Positions 19,978 to 31,072 of a stretch of DNA of 60,000 nt are shown piece by piece. The notes under the pieces were generated by a model. It made no database searches. It was not told the DNA's origin and saw only the letters and a program-made list of their open reading frames with translations. Position numbers and translations under genes: made by a program. This DNA is from Selaginella moellendorffii (taxonomy: Eukaryota; Streptophyta; Lycopodiopsida; Selaginellales; Selaginellaceae): contig NW_003314274.1 in NCBI RefSeq assembly GCF_000143415.4, forward strand, positions 2,389,663-2,449,662. The letters run 5' to 3'. Each line of letters starts with the position of its first letter. Within the stretch, counting starts at the first letter, position 1.

Positions 19978-20774
19978 CGCCGATAAGTATGACCAACTTC
20001 ATCACACGCCCAGCAACGAATGTCACGGCCACGACCACGTCCTCGCCCTTGTCCTTGGACTCGAGTAGCAGCAGCATCAACCTCCATGGGAACAGGACCA
20101 TCACTCATAGGAAGTGGAGCTGAAGGACGTGTAGCAAGAAGTGGAAGAGGCGACGTCTCATAACGTTGTGCCAAGCGAAGAGCATCGTCAAGAGTGGCAG
20201 GAGCAAGTCCATGCACAAGTCCGACAAGATCTTGACGAAGTGCTGGCCACAGCATTCCTAGCTTGATCCGCTCCGACATATTTGGCTCCGCACGAAGCAA
20301 AAGACTTCGGAAACGAACGCCAAATTGCATCACCGACTCAGATGGCCCTTGGCGAAGACGATGCAATTGTTGGAAGGCATCATCACAATCGTCGGCGTGT
20401 CCGAAGGCGCGTTTGAAGACGTCCGGAAGAACACTCCAATCGCCACGAGTAGCTGCGCTCAATCCATTGTACCACTGCAATGCTGTCCCTTGAAGACATG
20501 TGGGGAACTCACGCAAACGCCGAGCATCATCCCAAGAATGATATGTGGCAATCACCGTGAAGTGATCGAACCAATGGTACACATCATCCCCAGGATTCCC
20601 ACGAAAGAACTCCGGCCGAACGCGAGGATTGGCACCAAAAGCAGGAGGAGTTGTACCATGTGCCGTGAACGCCGCCATCAACTGAGTTTGGTTGTTCAAT
20701 TGCAGGCGCATAGCATCAAGCAATTGAACCAACTGCTGCTCTAGAGTCAAAGGAGGAGATTGCGGATCGGCCAT
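19956..20774 (-). CDS. gypsy Gag protein
   Basis: 272 aa from ATG 20774. The middle has the retrotransposon gag pattern (F-F-R-G-N-P-G-D-D-V-Y-H-W-F-D-H-F near residue 60, and L-Q-G-T-A-L-Q-W-Y). The C-terminus carries a CCHC knuckle C-W-A-C-D-E-V-G-H-T-Y-R-R-C with R-G-R-G-R-G-R before it, for RNA packaging. Stops at TAG 19956-19958, inside the start of the pol frame. Confidence 0.9.
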   Translation of the reverse strand: MADPQSPPLTLEQQLVQLLDAMRLQLNNQTQLMAAFTAHGTTPPAFGANPRVRPEFFRGNPGDDVYHWFDHFTVIATYHSWDDARRLREFPTCLQGTALQWYNGLSAATRGDWSVLPDVFKRAFGHADDCDDAFQQLHRLRQGPSESVMQFGVRFRSLLLRAEPNMSERIKLGMLWPALRQDLVGLVHGLAPATLDDALRLAQRYETSPLPLLATRPSAPLPMSDGPVPMEVDAAATRVQGQGRGRGRGRDIRCWACDEVGHTYRRCRRFPD

Positions 20775-21007
20775 GAAAATGAATGAGAAAGAAAGAGCAA
20801 AAGAAGAGAAATGACAAAAAGCTAGAAAGAAATGGTAGATCTAGACAATGCAAAAAGCTAGATCTAAACCAAAATCTTGAAAGGAAAGAACAAAAGAAAG
20901 GAAATGGAAAAAGCTAGATCTAGACAATGCAAAAGCTAGATCTAAACCGAAATCCCAAATCCAAGCACTCCCCAGGGACAATCAAAGGTGCCCCTCACCT
21001 CCACCAA
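20775..21007 (-). other. gypsy 5' leader with internal repeats and PBS
   Basis: Untranslated leader between 5' LTR and gag. The sequence agctagatctagacaatgca occurs twice in near-identical form (about 20830-20875 and 20910-20955), each followed by a second gctagatctaaacc. Directly after the LTR, on the minus strand, TTGGTGGAGGTGAGGGGC ends in TGG-type complementarity to a tRNA 3' CCA and is the likely PBS; I cannot name the tRNA. Confidence 0.6.
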
Positions 21008-21180
21008 TGTGAGTGCATGGAATATGGAAAGGAAATACAGAAATGTGCATATCAATTAACCCCAAAACCCTAGCTTATATACAGGAGCGAGTGGTCCGGA
21101 TTGAAACCAATCCGACGGCTACCAAAATCCACTACGCTAATATTAGTATACGGCATCGTAGCCGTACACTTGGCCTCACA
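21008..21180 (-). repeat. 5' LTR of the gypsy element
   Basis: 173 bp, matching the other LTR at every base but one missing C. Flanked by acat at the right, matching acat at 16168-16171. Confidence 0.95.
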
Positions 21181-21289
21181 ACATGAAATTATAAAAATAA
21201 TTTCTAAATTTCTAAAAATAGATATAAATATTTTATAACTGGGTTATTCATTTATGCTTTAAATTATTATGGTAAGCCTCATACAGGCC

Positions 21290-21955
21290 TCAACAACACA
21301 GCCATCTCAACCATGTCAAACAGGAACTCAACGTCAGGATAGCTCTCACTATGGACCTTGTCGAAGCTCACTGTCCAGAATCAGTGTCTCACCTTTTTTA
21401 AGGCAATAGAGTGCGGATCCCAGCATTTCCATTTCCAGTGGAAGTCCAAGCTTCGCGAGGCCCATCCCAGCCAGAACAATCCAGGTGGCCATCCCTGGGA
21501 GCTTGTCTCCCTTGGACCTACGAAGCTCTGGCACCGTATCCTCGAGCTTGGCTTTCTCGTGTGCCCCTCCAAGTCACTGTTTGCTCCTCGGGATATCGAG
21601 TCACTTATGTCATCGACCTTGACACAGCCAGCTTCACCATCAACACATTCAAGAACACTGTGTCCTTCAACACGGAAAACAACCCACACAACTGGATGGC
21701 TACCACGAACGCCCCTCATCGCCTCTCTGTATCTCCTGTGAACCGGCAGCAGTGAAAACTTCGCGAGAAATCCGGGTGATGGAAACTTTGGAAATTACGC
21801 ACAACAAGAGGGTTTGAGAGAACTCTACCACTGCACGATCAAACGGGAAATTCAAGAGAATGGATAGGATGATCCTTGCGAGAGTCGACGATCCTTTTGC
21901 CGAGGAAGTCCAAGTAGGAGTCCAAATGATTGTAGCGGAAGCTTATGTGGTGAAA
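21290..21955 (-). pseudogene. decayed copy of the MGTHGY-family gene
   Basis: Nucleotide similarity on the same strand to 24085-24880. Shared blocks include aacaggaactcaacgtcagg (21320) and the stretch coding V-I-D-L-D-T-A-S-F-T-I-N-T (about 21610-21650). Near 21900 the minus strand reads H-L-D-S-Y-L-D-F-L-G-K-R-I-V-D-S, the counterpart of exon 1 of the better copy. The start region is partly deleted (the K-G-V-Y-Y-C-I-Y stretch is missing) and exons have indels. Homology breaks off near 21290, close to the right end of the gypsy insertion. Confidence 0.75.
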
Positions 21956-23029
21956 TTATGAAAATTAACAGTTCAAACTGTGGTTTATATTAAGCCCCTT
22001 TAGGTACTTCCCTAAAAACGGCTTGAGGCATCGGTGGATGGCTTGTGAATGGCCGTTGTGGCTCTTTGCGGCGCCTCGTCATGGAGCTGCTGAGGGGGTT
22101 TGCTCGCTGCAGGCATCGTCAAATTATGGTGGCCATCGTCATCGGCATCTGGATACACTGCAAGAGGGGAAGAAGCAAGGTGTGTGATGAGTGGCCATCA
22201 TCCTGGCCGCAGTGGTGCCCGCAGCATTTTATTCCCTAGAGCAAAGTGGAGAATGCCTTGGAGCATCAAGTGAATGTCGGCAGAAAGAAGATCGCCAATG
22301 ATCCTCGGATTCGCGAGCTCCTGCAGCAGGCGGCTGCCACCTTCAGCTCTTCTCGGTGGTGCTTGCCATGACTGGGGATCGGGAAACAAGGTCGCAGTGG
22401 ATCCACTCTTTGCAGTGCAAGATCAGGAGGAAAACGTGGTGGTCCAGGAGGATCCTCTGTCCACGCGCAGCCAACTCTCCTCCATCGTCGTGACTCATTC
22501 TTCTCGACTGCTCATTTCGAATCGGACCAGCAGGCGAGAATATGGCCGCAAACGAGCTCCAGTGCCCCTATCAAAGGCAGACAAGGACTTTTGACACCGT
22601 GTTTGATCCTGGAGATGGCAAAGAAGCGGCTTTGCATCTCCATGATTTTATGCATCTGCTTCCGCTGTGGAGATGGAGAAGCAGATGCAGTTAAGAGATG
22701 GAGCCCCGCATCAAACCTTTTTAACACAGGTTAGTCTCTTCTAGGTCATGACCGGGCCATTTCTCTTGGCAGCTCCCGGGCATGGTTCTCCGACGAGTGG
22801 ACGAGCCGAGGTACGAGCCTTTTCGTTTCTTGGGTTAGATTTCCACAGGGATTTCCACCTGTGAGACATGGAACCTTGACGCGAAAGTCTATTTGTATAG
22901 ATGCTACTCTTGAATTTGCAGGCAGCACAAGAAACAAATTGAAATGAAAACGATTTTTTAAAATTACCTCTCTTTTCCCAGCAAATGAAGCTGTACACTA
23001 ATGGATTTGTATCACTGTAAGAGAGGCCT
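21956..23029. other. unassigned spacer
   Basis: About 1.07 kb between the two MGTHGY-family copies. Frames up to about 119 codons occur on both strands without recognisable motifs. It may hold further degraded family sequence. Confidence 0.4.
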
Positions 23030-24883
23030 TTAATTCTGTTCAAATTGCAGACTTTCCATACACTCCAGATTACGTTTGTGTCCACGAAAATCTTTTCCAT
23101 ACCTCATCCACAGGAAAAGATCGCCAATTCCAGTAACTTGGGCTTTGAGCCCTTGACTGCCTTCGAGGAGCCGGGCCGATAAAATACATGATTTCTCAAC
23201 GATAGCATGATTCAGAAGAACAATTGAGCTTCCAATACTTCCTTGTACGCGGCAGTAACTCTCATCCAAGACATTGATCGGGAGCTCGATATGATTCATC
23301 CTGGTTTTCCAAAATCTTTTTACATAAGAAACATACAAAGATTGATCATACCTTGTCAAGTAGCTCAGCAAAAGTTTGAACCCAGGTTCAACAAGTTTTA
23401 CTTCATCGTAGCCAAATTCCCAGTCATGAAATGTATGAGGCCTCTCTAAACGAATCAAGGGAGCTGGTTGGGAGCGAGCTATGGTTATCCTTTCTCCAAT
23501 CCTCGCAACCTTTATAGTCATTACGTGAAGGACGCTCAAAGCGCACACGCAAATCTCCTCCACTCTCGGCTCCAAAGACTTGAAATGCTCCACAGCCATT
23601 GAGACAGCATTCTGGACCCCAGCGTCGTCGTTGAGCTGAATCGCAAGGAGAACTCTATGCTCTCCACCCTTGCTAATCATCCAGGGAGAAGCCAATCTTG
23701 CAGCGTTTTCAGTGTCTCAGCAGCGGTTCAGTCCGTCATCCAGAGGGAGATTTGAAGAGAAACAGCTTTCATACCATATACTATGAACTCGCTTCTTTGG
23801 CTCGCACGTAGTGAAGCTGATGTTCTCCCATTCAGCTAGCACCAATACATACTTGGCAAGCTCCACAAACGCTTGCATGTCCGGCTCCAAGAGAGGCAGC
23901 TCCATGAAGAACACGTAGTTTTGGCACACCATACCGTAGAAGACTAGAGCATGGAGCTTTGCATGGTCGGATGTAAGCGGCTCCTCCACGATCGCAGCTT
24001 GAGAGATCATAGAACCACTGTGAACGTTATGAGTTTTGCTGAGGGAAATCTCACGTATGACGAAGGGATTGGAGCGCAAGTGAAAGCCTCATACAGCAGC
24101 CTCAACAACACTGCACTCTCAATCATCTTAAACAGGAACTCAACGTCAGGTTCGCTCTCGCTCTCACTGATCAACAAGCGACGGACCGTGTCGAAGCACT
24201 GATCAAGCGGGAGTAGAAGATGGCCGAGTATGATATTCCAAGCTTCATGACCACGGCTGCTCAGCTTTCGATTCATCGTCTCCTGCAGAACTCGGTCATC
24301 CCAGCCAGCAAGAGCGATCCATTCTGGGGGGTCGTACGTGCAAGCCATCCAGTTATGTGGTATGTTTTCCATGTTGGAGGACACAATGTTATCGCTCGTG
24401 TTGATGGTGAAGCTGGCCGTGTCAAGATCGATGACATAACTGTAGTGGACATAGGTTCTCCGAGGAGCAAATAGTAACATGAAACTGCACGGGAGAAAGC
24501 CGAGCTCAAGGATACGGTACCAGAGCTTTGAAGGTCCAAGGGAGACAAGATCCCAGGGATTGCCCCAAGGATTCCCGCCTTGAAGTTCTCTCCGTATCTC
24601 CTGTGACCCGGCAGCAGTGCAAACTTGGTCCAGGAATTGGGGTGATGGAAACTCCACGTTCCCAAACTACAGATGGAAATTTACACACAGCAAGAGGGTG
24701 TCAGAGAACTCTCACCTGGAATACCACTGCACGATCAATCAAGAATTTCAAGAGCTGGACAGAATGATCCTTCAGAGAGTCGACGATCATTTTACCGAGG
24801 ACCTCCAAATTGGAGTCCATTTGATTGTAGATGCAGTAGTAGACACCTTTGTAGCGGAAGCTTATGTAACCGTGGGTGCCCAT
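23030..24883 (-). pseudogene. MGTHGY-family gene of unknown function, probably broken
   Basis: Exon 1 (24883-24716) begins M-G-T-H-G-Y-I-S-F-R-Y-K-G-V-Y-Y. A 49-nt GT-AG intron leads in phase to exon 2 from 24666, with L-G-P-S-K-L-W-Y-R-I-L-E-L-G and Y-V-I-D-L-D-T-A-S-F. Around 24080 the similarity moves to another frame without an obvious intron. The new frame runs on to 23030 but is crossed by TGA at 23717-23719. Either small introns I could not place remove these, or the gene has a frameshift and a nonsense change. A beginning of the type GTxGYxxxRYKGxYY followed by an aspartate-serine step is known to me from uncharacterised fungal proteins; function unknown. No membrane segment or signal is evident. 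Confidence 0.55.
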
Positions 24884-24940
24884 GCGTTTGATAACGTCTG
24901 GCTAGCCCTAGGTGGCGATGAAAGAGGTTTATATTAAGCA

Positions 24941-26881
24941 TTAAGCAATGAGACCAAAGCTACTACTATCGCAAGATCTGGTGGTCTCTGTTCTTGCCAG
25001 CAACTTCTCAAGACCTCTTTCAGATCCTTGCCCGTCCTCCGGCGGCGGTGGCAAGTTGAGATCCAGCTCCAGGTGTCTGCTGCTCCGCCTGGAATGATCT
25101 GGGCGACGATCACGATCGCAATTATCACCCGCAGTTGCCACCAACACCATCGGACTGTCGTTATCAGTCGTCGTTGTGGACGCTGAGACCCTGAGTACCT
25201 GATTGCTGTCAGCAGCAGGAGGAGGAGTGGCAGTACCCGGATTGTTGCTGTTGTTACTTCCCCCGACCCAATGGCAGCGCTTGTGGCCTCCCAGCGCTTG
25301 CCCGGTCGCGAACACTCGGTGACAAATCGAGCACTCGTGTCCTCCTGCCAGAGATCTGTTAGAGAGACTGGAGTCCCTGTACTGCTGCTCGTACTGGTGG
25401 TACCGGTTCTCCTCGTCCGGATCGTAGCAGTCATCGTCAAGAGTGGTCAGCGTCGTCGTTGCCTTGCTGCTGCTGCTACTGCTCGTCTTGATCGCAAAGC
25501 ACCCCTTGACCTTCTTGTGGCTGGCGCGGTGGCCCCCGAGCGCCTGATGCGACTTAAAGACACGCTTGCACGTCGCGCACGAGTACCTCCCTGGTGCTGT
25601 TGCGGACGCCGCCGAGGTAGCAGTAGTCCGGCAGGAGGAAGACTTTGCGCGCACCCAGTCCACTTCCTCGCCACCTTGATCATCGGGATCCGCCAGCAAC
25701 TTTGGATCCAGCGGAGATCGATGGAGTCGAGCTCGCCGATGATGATCGTCGGCAGCCACTGACGCGCACGAGGATGCCCGCCTGATCGTCTCGGTGTCAC
25801 CAGCCCCGCCGCCGCCGCCCGCGAGCATGACGAGACAATTGGCCATATCTTTCTCGTCCTTGATGTCAGCTGGAGCGGCAAGAACATGAGTCCGCCAGCG
25901 ATTCTTCTGGCGTAACGAGCGGCGGCCGGATCTCCGTCCCGTCATTATCTTCTTGTTTCCAGGCGGGATCACTGGGCCTGATGCTGCTGCTGCCTTGCCT
26001 GTGATCGTCGTGGCGGCAGCCATCGCCATTGCTGCCGCGACGTACGTCGCCTCGATGCTGTCGCTGCTCTCAGGACCCTCCTCCTGATCGATGGCGTCGA
26101 TCTTTCGCTTGGGATTCTTCGCCTTGTCGATCCAGCTCGAGGCGGCGGCGGCGGTGGCGATCTTGTGGTCGCGATCGACAGCTCGCGGAGACGACGAGCC
26201 TGACGAATCGGAGGATTCTCCTCCTTGCCCTAAGATCATTGGAAATCTCCTGTGGCATCTCATGTGACCAGACAAGGCCTTACCGGATGGGAATTGCTTG
26301 CGGCATTCCAGGCATGCAAACGGCGGCGATGATCCTCCTCCCAGCTCCTGCGATGGACGATCTTCTTCTTTCTTGATCGCCGGCGGCGGCCGCGGGAGAT
26401 TGGCGTAACGATCTGGCGCTGGAGGATCGAGCTGCTCTTCCGATTTCGATTCCTCCACCAGGCGCAAGCTCCGGCCGCGCTTGGGATGGCTCCGCGGAGG
26501 AGAATCTCGCAGATTGGTTGGATGCATGACGCCGCCGCCGCCATCGATCATCGATCCGCCAAGAATGCCACGGATCCTATCCCGGCCACGGACTTCGTCC
26601 AGGAATCGCCCCAGGCCAAGATCGAGGCGGCAGTCCCTGGCCGAGATTCTTGCATGCCGCTGCTCGACCTGATCATTTCCATTCCAGGCCGTCGCCGCCG
26701 TCGCTACTTCACTCTTCCCTCGATCGTCGGAAATATCCTGCGAGAAGCCACCGATATTTCGACGATTCCCCGGCCGATCGGCCATGGCGAGCAATCCCAG
26801 CTCCTCGACGCGCTGCTGCCAAGATTTGAGGAAAGAAGGCGGAGGAGGAGAAGCGGCAGCGAAATCTTGCTGCGTCGCCAT
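24941..26881 (-). CDS. C2H2 zinc-finger repressor, three fingers and EAR motif
   Basis: Intronless, 646 aa from ATG 26881 (M-A-T-Q-Q-D-F); the open frame extends further but without ATG. Three C2H2 fingers: residues about 188-211 (C-L-E-C...[10 protein letters not shown]), 433-455 (C-A-T-C...S-H-Q-A-L-G-G-H) and 515-537 (C-S-I-C...G-Q-A-L-G-G-H). The QALGGH core in the last two places it in the plant Q-type C2H2 (ZAT/C1) class, nuclear DNA-binding regulators often of stress responses. L-D-L-N-L-P-P at about 606-612 is an EAR motif for recruiting TOPLESS-type corepressors. A basic K-R-K stretch lies near 258. Fingers are far apart and linkers are rich in Ala, Ser and Gly. Longer than the 250-450 aa usual for ZAT proteins. 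Divergent from the Raf-like kinase. Confidence 0.9.
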   Translation of the reverse strand: MATQQDFAAASPPPPSFLKSWQQRVEELGLLAMADRPGNRRNIGGFSQDISDDRGKSEVATAATAWNGNDQVEQRHARISARDCRLDLGLGRFLDEVRGRDRIRGILGGSMIDGGGGVMHPTNLRDSPPRSHPKRGRSLRLVEESKSEEQLDPPAPDRYANLPRPPPAIKKEEDRPSQELGGGSSPPFACLECRKQFPSGKALSGHMRCHRRFPMILGQGGESSDSSGSSSPRAVDRDHKIATAAAASSWIDKAKNPKRKIDAIDQEEGPESSDSIEATYVAAAMAMAAATTITGKAAAASGPVIPPGNKKIMTGRRSGRRSLRQKNRWRTHVLAAPADIKDEKDMANCLVMLAGGGGGAGDTETIRRASSCASVAADDHHRRARLHRSPLDPKLLADPDDQGGEEVDWVRAKSSSCRTTATSAASATAPGRYSCATCKRVFKSHQALGGHRASHKKVKGCFAIKTSSSSSSKATTTLTTLDDDCYDPDEENRYHQYEQQYRDSSLSNRSLAGGHECSICHRVFATGQALGGHKRCHWVGGSNNSNNPGTATPPPAADSNQVLRVSASTTTTDNDSPMVLVATAGDNCDRDRRPDHSRRSSRHLELDLNLPPPPEDGQGSERGLEKLLARTETTRSCDSSSFGLIA

Positions 26882-27639
26882 TCCAGAGCATACATCAGTA
26901 CATCGAGCTAATTTAATCTTTGGATCCCGGAAGAGAGCTAGGCGCGCTAAAGCGAGGAGCTCGAAAGAAAGAAGATCAAAAAAGAGCTTTAGGGAAGTGG
27001 AAGAAGGAGAAGGCAAAGAGCCATTTCTAAACGGCCCATACAGCCACCATCATAGTAGCTGCTTATAGCGTAGTGACAGTGGAGTGGCGTGGGTTAGTTA
27101 GTAAGTACAGTGTGCTCTAACTATTACTTAGTTAACACCCATCGCTTTCCTCTACTCCTCCCTCTCGCGAGCTCGCGTAAGGAAGTTGCTTTTCCACTTC
27201 ACTAGTTAGCTAGAGTAGAGAAGCATATGCCATGTCATTGACTGGATCAAAGCCACATTAAATTAAAGCTAAAGGGGGTCTCTAAGCTAACCGCTGCGTT
27301 TAGGGCACAGAGGCCGAATATTCGAGAGCAAGAGGACAACCGCCACGTGTCAGCTGCTGTTCACGCGTATTCATCTTGAATGTCTGGTTTGTCTCTCCGG
27401 CCATGGCGACTAGAAAGACGCGAGCCAGCGCGAATTGCAGGCGCTCTTTTAGCGATTAGCTCCTAGGGTTTATGGCGGCAGCGCGTCTCTCTCGCCCGCG
27501 CGCGCGGCGTGCCGCTGGCCATGCGAGAGGATCGAGGTGAGTGGCCGCGGCGGCAGCGAGCAGCAGAGAAATCGCGCTGCGCGTTTGGGATTTCGGGGCC
27601 GGATCGAGGCTAGGGTTTTAGAGATCTGGGAGCGGGAGG
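26882..27639. promoter_or_regulatory. divergent promoter of the C2H2 repressor and Raf-like kinase
   Basis: About 760 bp between the two start codons. A G-box/ABRE-like CCACGTGTC is at 27343-27351 (CACGTG at 27344-27349). Telo-box-like tagggttt motifs are at about 27464 and 27613, close to the kinase start. Confidence 0.5.
27472..27540 (+). other. upstream ORF in the Raf-like kinase leader
   Basis: ATG at 27472 opens a 22-codon frame, Arg/Ala-rich, ending TGA at 27538-27540, 99 bp before the main ATG. It would act as a uORF if transcription starts upstream of it, which the sequence does not prove. Confidence 0.4.
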
Positions 27640-28963
27640 ATGGAAGCTCTCAATGGGAATTTCTACGGCTTCACGGCCGACGATTACTACGAGCGCCTGG
27701 CGGCCGGGTCGGACAACATGTCCGTGGACAGCGTCGCCAGCCTCCACACGAGCAATGGCGGTGGATCCGTGACGATGACAGCGGCGGAGAGCAGCGTCGG
27801 CTCTAACGGGTCGAGCAGGACGATCCTGATGCACCCGGAGCTGGGGATCAAGCGGGGCAACCGCAGCGTGACGGGCTCCTACAGTGTTGTCCACCCCAGC
27901 ACCGTGGGCGCGCCGCCGCCCACGGACGAGGACGTGCTCACCAATGCGCTCATGGATGCGCGCTCGCCCACGGAGGGGCTCGAGGGCTACGACGACTGGA
28001 CGCTGGATCTCCGGCGGCTGGCCATGGGCCACGCATTCGCGCAGGGCGCGTCGGGCCGGCTCTACAGGGGGACCTACGACGGCGAGGACGTGGCGGTGAA
28101 GATCCTGGAGCGGCCCAAGAACAACGCGGAGCGCGCGCAGGTGATGGAGCAGCAGTTCACGCAGGAGGTCCGGATGCTGGCGGCGCTCAAGCACCAGAAC
28201 GTGGTGCGATTCATCGGGGCGTGCCGGAAGCCGCTGGTGTGGTGCATCGTGACCGAGTACGCCAAGGGCGGATCCGTGCGCTCGTTCTTGAGCAAGCGGA
28301 AGTCGAGGCCCGTGCCGCTCAAGCTGGCGGTGAAGCAGGCGCTGGACATCGCGCAGGGGATGCAGTACCTCCACAACCTGGGATTCATCCACCGGGATCT
28401 CAAGTCGGACAACTTGCTCATCGCCACCGATAAGTCGATCAAGATTGCCGACTTTGGCGTGGCCAGGATCGAGGTCCAGACCGAGGGGATGACGCCCGAG
28501 ACCGGGACGTATCGCTGGATGGCACCGTAAGCGCATTTCTCTCTTCGTTCTCTTCGCGTTTTCGTGTTCTTCCTCCATAGCTAGACTTCAAAGCCTCACT
28601 AACCGTTTCATTCATTGCAGAGAGATGATCCAGCACAGGCTTTACACACACAAGGTGGACGTTTACAGCTTTGGCATTGTCCTGTGGGAGCTCATCACAG
28701 GATTGCTACCGTTCCAGAACATGACGGCCGTGCAGGCAGCGTTTGCGGTGGTGAACCGAGGATACAGGCCGGGCATCCCAGCCGACTGCCCGCCGGCGCT
28801 GGCCGAGATAATGAGCCGGTGCTGGGACGCAAACCCAGACTCGAGGCCGGGGTTCGCGCAGGTGGTCAAGATGCTCGAGGAAGCTCGGGCGGAGATCGTG
28901 CACTCGGTTGGCAAGGCCAGATTTCGCTGCGGCTGCATGGCTCGTCCCTTGACCAACGATTGA
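27640..28963 (+). CDS. Raf-like protein kinase (group C MAPKKK type)
   Basis: Two exons, 27640-28526 and 28621-28963, joined in phase by a 94-nt GT-AG intron; 409 aa. A short N-terminal region rich in Ser/Gly precedes the kinase domain (from about residue 120). Features: loop [11 protein letters not shown]-like, V-A-V-K with K154, E176 in the C helix, H-R-D-L-K-S-D-N at 251-258, D-F-G at 271-273, and activation segment [10 protein letters not shown] at 288-297. This activation segment and H-R-D-L-K-S-D-N mark the plant Raf-like class, closest in my memory to Arabidopsis RAF22/RAF28. Soluble; no membrane or regulatory ACT/PAS domain. It ends with [11 protein letters not shown]. All catalytic residues are intact. 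Confidence 0.92.
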
Positions 28964-29324
28964 GTGACAAGATCTCGCGAAGAACTGTGATGATAAGCAA
29001 AAGAGAAGAAGAAAAGAGTGAGAGCAGTGGAGTGAACGAAGAAAGAAAAACTGTCCGGGTTTTTGAGAGAAAGCATTGTATATTGTTGGTAATTTTACTA
29101 ACTCTTCTCTTTGTGTACTCTCTCTGTGTATGTAAAATGGACATACTTCAGCTCGCGGCGAATGCGAGTGAGTTTGTCGCTTGATCCTGACAAGGTGATG
29201 CTTGAATCTGTGTTCGTTTGATCCATTCCAGAATTGGAGGGATGCACGCGCTGGAGCTCACGAAGATCCTACACACACAACGGAACGGACTGGGTGTTTT
29301 AGTCAAGGTCATGGCCGTTGTTGC
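28964..29324. other. 3' flank of the Raf-like kinase gene
   Basis: About 360 bp between the convergent Raf-like kinase and IPT9 genes. Probably both 3' UTRs; no further gene. Confidence 0.5.
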
Positions 29325-31072
29325 TTACTTGTTCTTGGCGACGTAAGACTTTAAAAGCGAGAGCTCCTTCTTGGCTATCGCTTCGGGCGAGAGGACCACC
29401 CGCGACTCGATCTTTACGTCGGCCGGCCTGGAGTAGTCATCCGTCAGGAAATCGAGGATCTTCTCCTGCGAAGTCATAACCGAAGATTGAGTGAGAGGCT
29501 TCCGAATCATTAAATGGGTGTGGAGAAAGAGGAGAGGAGCTCACTTACCAGTGGCTGTGAAGCGTCTATCCATTGGAAGAGAGGCTCGTTACGGAACCAG
29601 GTCAGCTGCCGCCGGGCATAATTCCTGGAAGGGCCACCTTTATCATAAGACTACGACCGCATCAATGACTTCAAGACTACCTGGAAGCTTGCTGAAATGA
29701 AGAGAGAAATTTCAGGAAGTGTTCTTCGGATGACACACCGCCAGCGCATCGACATTCATTCAAGTACTCCATTGCCTGTACGATGATGACGGGTTAGGCG
29801 GTAAGAAACCGAGATTTTTTAGAGTTGATCGCGTCACCTGTCGATATCCAATGGCCCGGGACGGCGGGCTTGAGCCTGGTTGGATTCGTAAGTCTAGCAG
29901 CCATGACGCCTCGGCCAGGATACCACGACCACTCTCGGCGTTTTCTATAGAGAAAACATGAAAAAAAAAAGAGAAAACACACGTCAGGCCAGCCATTTGA
30001 TCATCATCTTGTTGTCATTACCAGCTGCCAGCATTTCTTCGCATCGCGCATCAATCGCCCTGTAAAGATCAATGCGGCGCCTGTAGAGAAAGTAGCACAG
30101 GAAATCGTAGTCCGTCTCTGGAGCGGTAACTGAAGCAGAGTTAATATCCTCCTTCACGTCGCTATTAGCTTCAGGTTTTTGTCCCAGAGAGAATCGTGTT
30201 CTTGGCTGTCCAGATGCCTGCAAACTCGACAAACGCTACCACGTACTAACTCCGCTCGAAACTCTTTACCTTGATGATTGAGAGAGCTCTTCGGAGGCGA
30301 TACCAGTCATTGCGAGTGAGGCTCTTGGCAGTCAAGACGTCCCCTGCTTTCTCCAGAATTTCAAGCGCTCCGTCCCAGTCACCCGCCTTTTGTAGAGCTG
30401 AAACTTCCGCATCAACTTGAGCAGTAATCTCCGGGCTCTCCTTTGGAGTACCCGGCTTACCATTCAAGTACCTACGAAACAAAAACCATGGCGTTATAGC
30501 TCCACTCCTTGCTGAAATGGCAGAAAGGATCCTTACCAGCGCAGGTAGAGACCAGTACCGCCAACAACAATTGGAACTTGTCCCCTCGAAGTCACTTCGT
30601 AAGTAGCTCGCCTTGCATCATCGAAGAACGCTCCAGCCGTGTATTCTAAACTGTTACAAGTTGAGTCCTCTTTCCACGAACAAAGAAAACGAGAAAAAGG
30701 AATCCACTCACCATCCGTGGGATCCACAATGTCAAGCAGATGATGCGGCACGCCCTGGACACACCAGTGACACACAATTTCTTGCTGGAATCCAATAAAC
30801 CTCTACAAACCTCTCGCTCTTCCAAGGGCGTCTTGGCGCTTCCAACATCCAGCCCTCGATACACCTGCATTCCATAGCCCCGTCCAACGATCGCTCCATC
30901 GGCCCTAGAAATGTCGGAAATCTATCGATACCTGGACAGAATCGGCGCTCACAATCTCGCCATTGAGCCGCTGCGCGAGCGCCAGCGCCAGGCGCGATTT
31001 TCCGACGGCAGTCGGGCCGGAGATGACGATCACGCGCCGCGCTCTCGTCTTGCTCGCGCCACTAGAGCTCAT
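29325..31072 (-). CDS. IPT9: tRNA dimethylallyltransferase, IPT9-like (MiaA family)
   Basis: About ten exons with very short GT-AG introns. Exon 1 (31072-30932) has the P-loop G-P-T-A-V-G-K-S at residues 19-26. Next come [23 protein letters not shown] and F-F-D-D-A-R-R-A-T, then [11 protein letters not shown], the substrate-binding signatures of MiaA. Later exons give [39 protein letters not shown] and a C-terminal E-K-I-L-D-F-L. The enzyme transfers dimethylallyl to A37 of tRNAs reading UNN codons, whose breakdown yields cis-zeatin cytokinins. The order and C-terminus fit the prokaryotic-like plant type (Arabidopsis IPT9). No clear organelle transit peptide before the P-loop. Exon boundaries were deduced by eye. 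Confidence 0.88.

Larger units (their letters stand above)
16172..21180 (-). mobile_element. Ty3/gypsy LTR retrotransposon, recent and nearly intact
   Basis: About 5.0 kb. LTRs at 16172-16345 and 21008-21180 are identical apart from one extra C, start TGTGAG and end CTCACA, and are flanked by a short duplication (ACAT on both sides). On the minus strand the order is 5' LTR, PBS, gag, pol (protease, RT, RNase H, integrase), polypurine tract and 3' LTR. Gag and pol are both open over their full length. LTR identity means very recent insertion. No chromodomain is visible after the integrase, so it is not a typical chromovirus. Confidence 0.95.

Noticed and set aside
27610-28578. 322-codon frame antisense to the Raf-like kinase
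   Set aside because: Shadow of the kinase exon; no motif and it covers the exon-intron junction.
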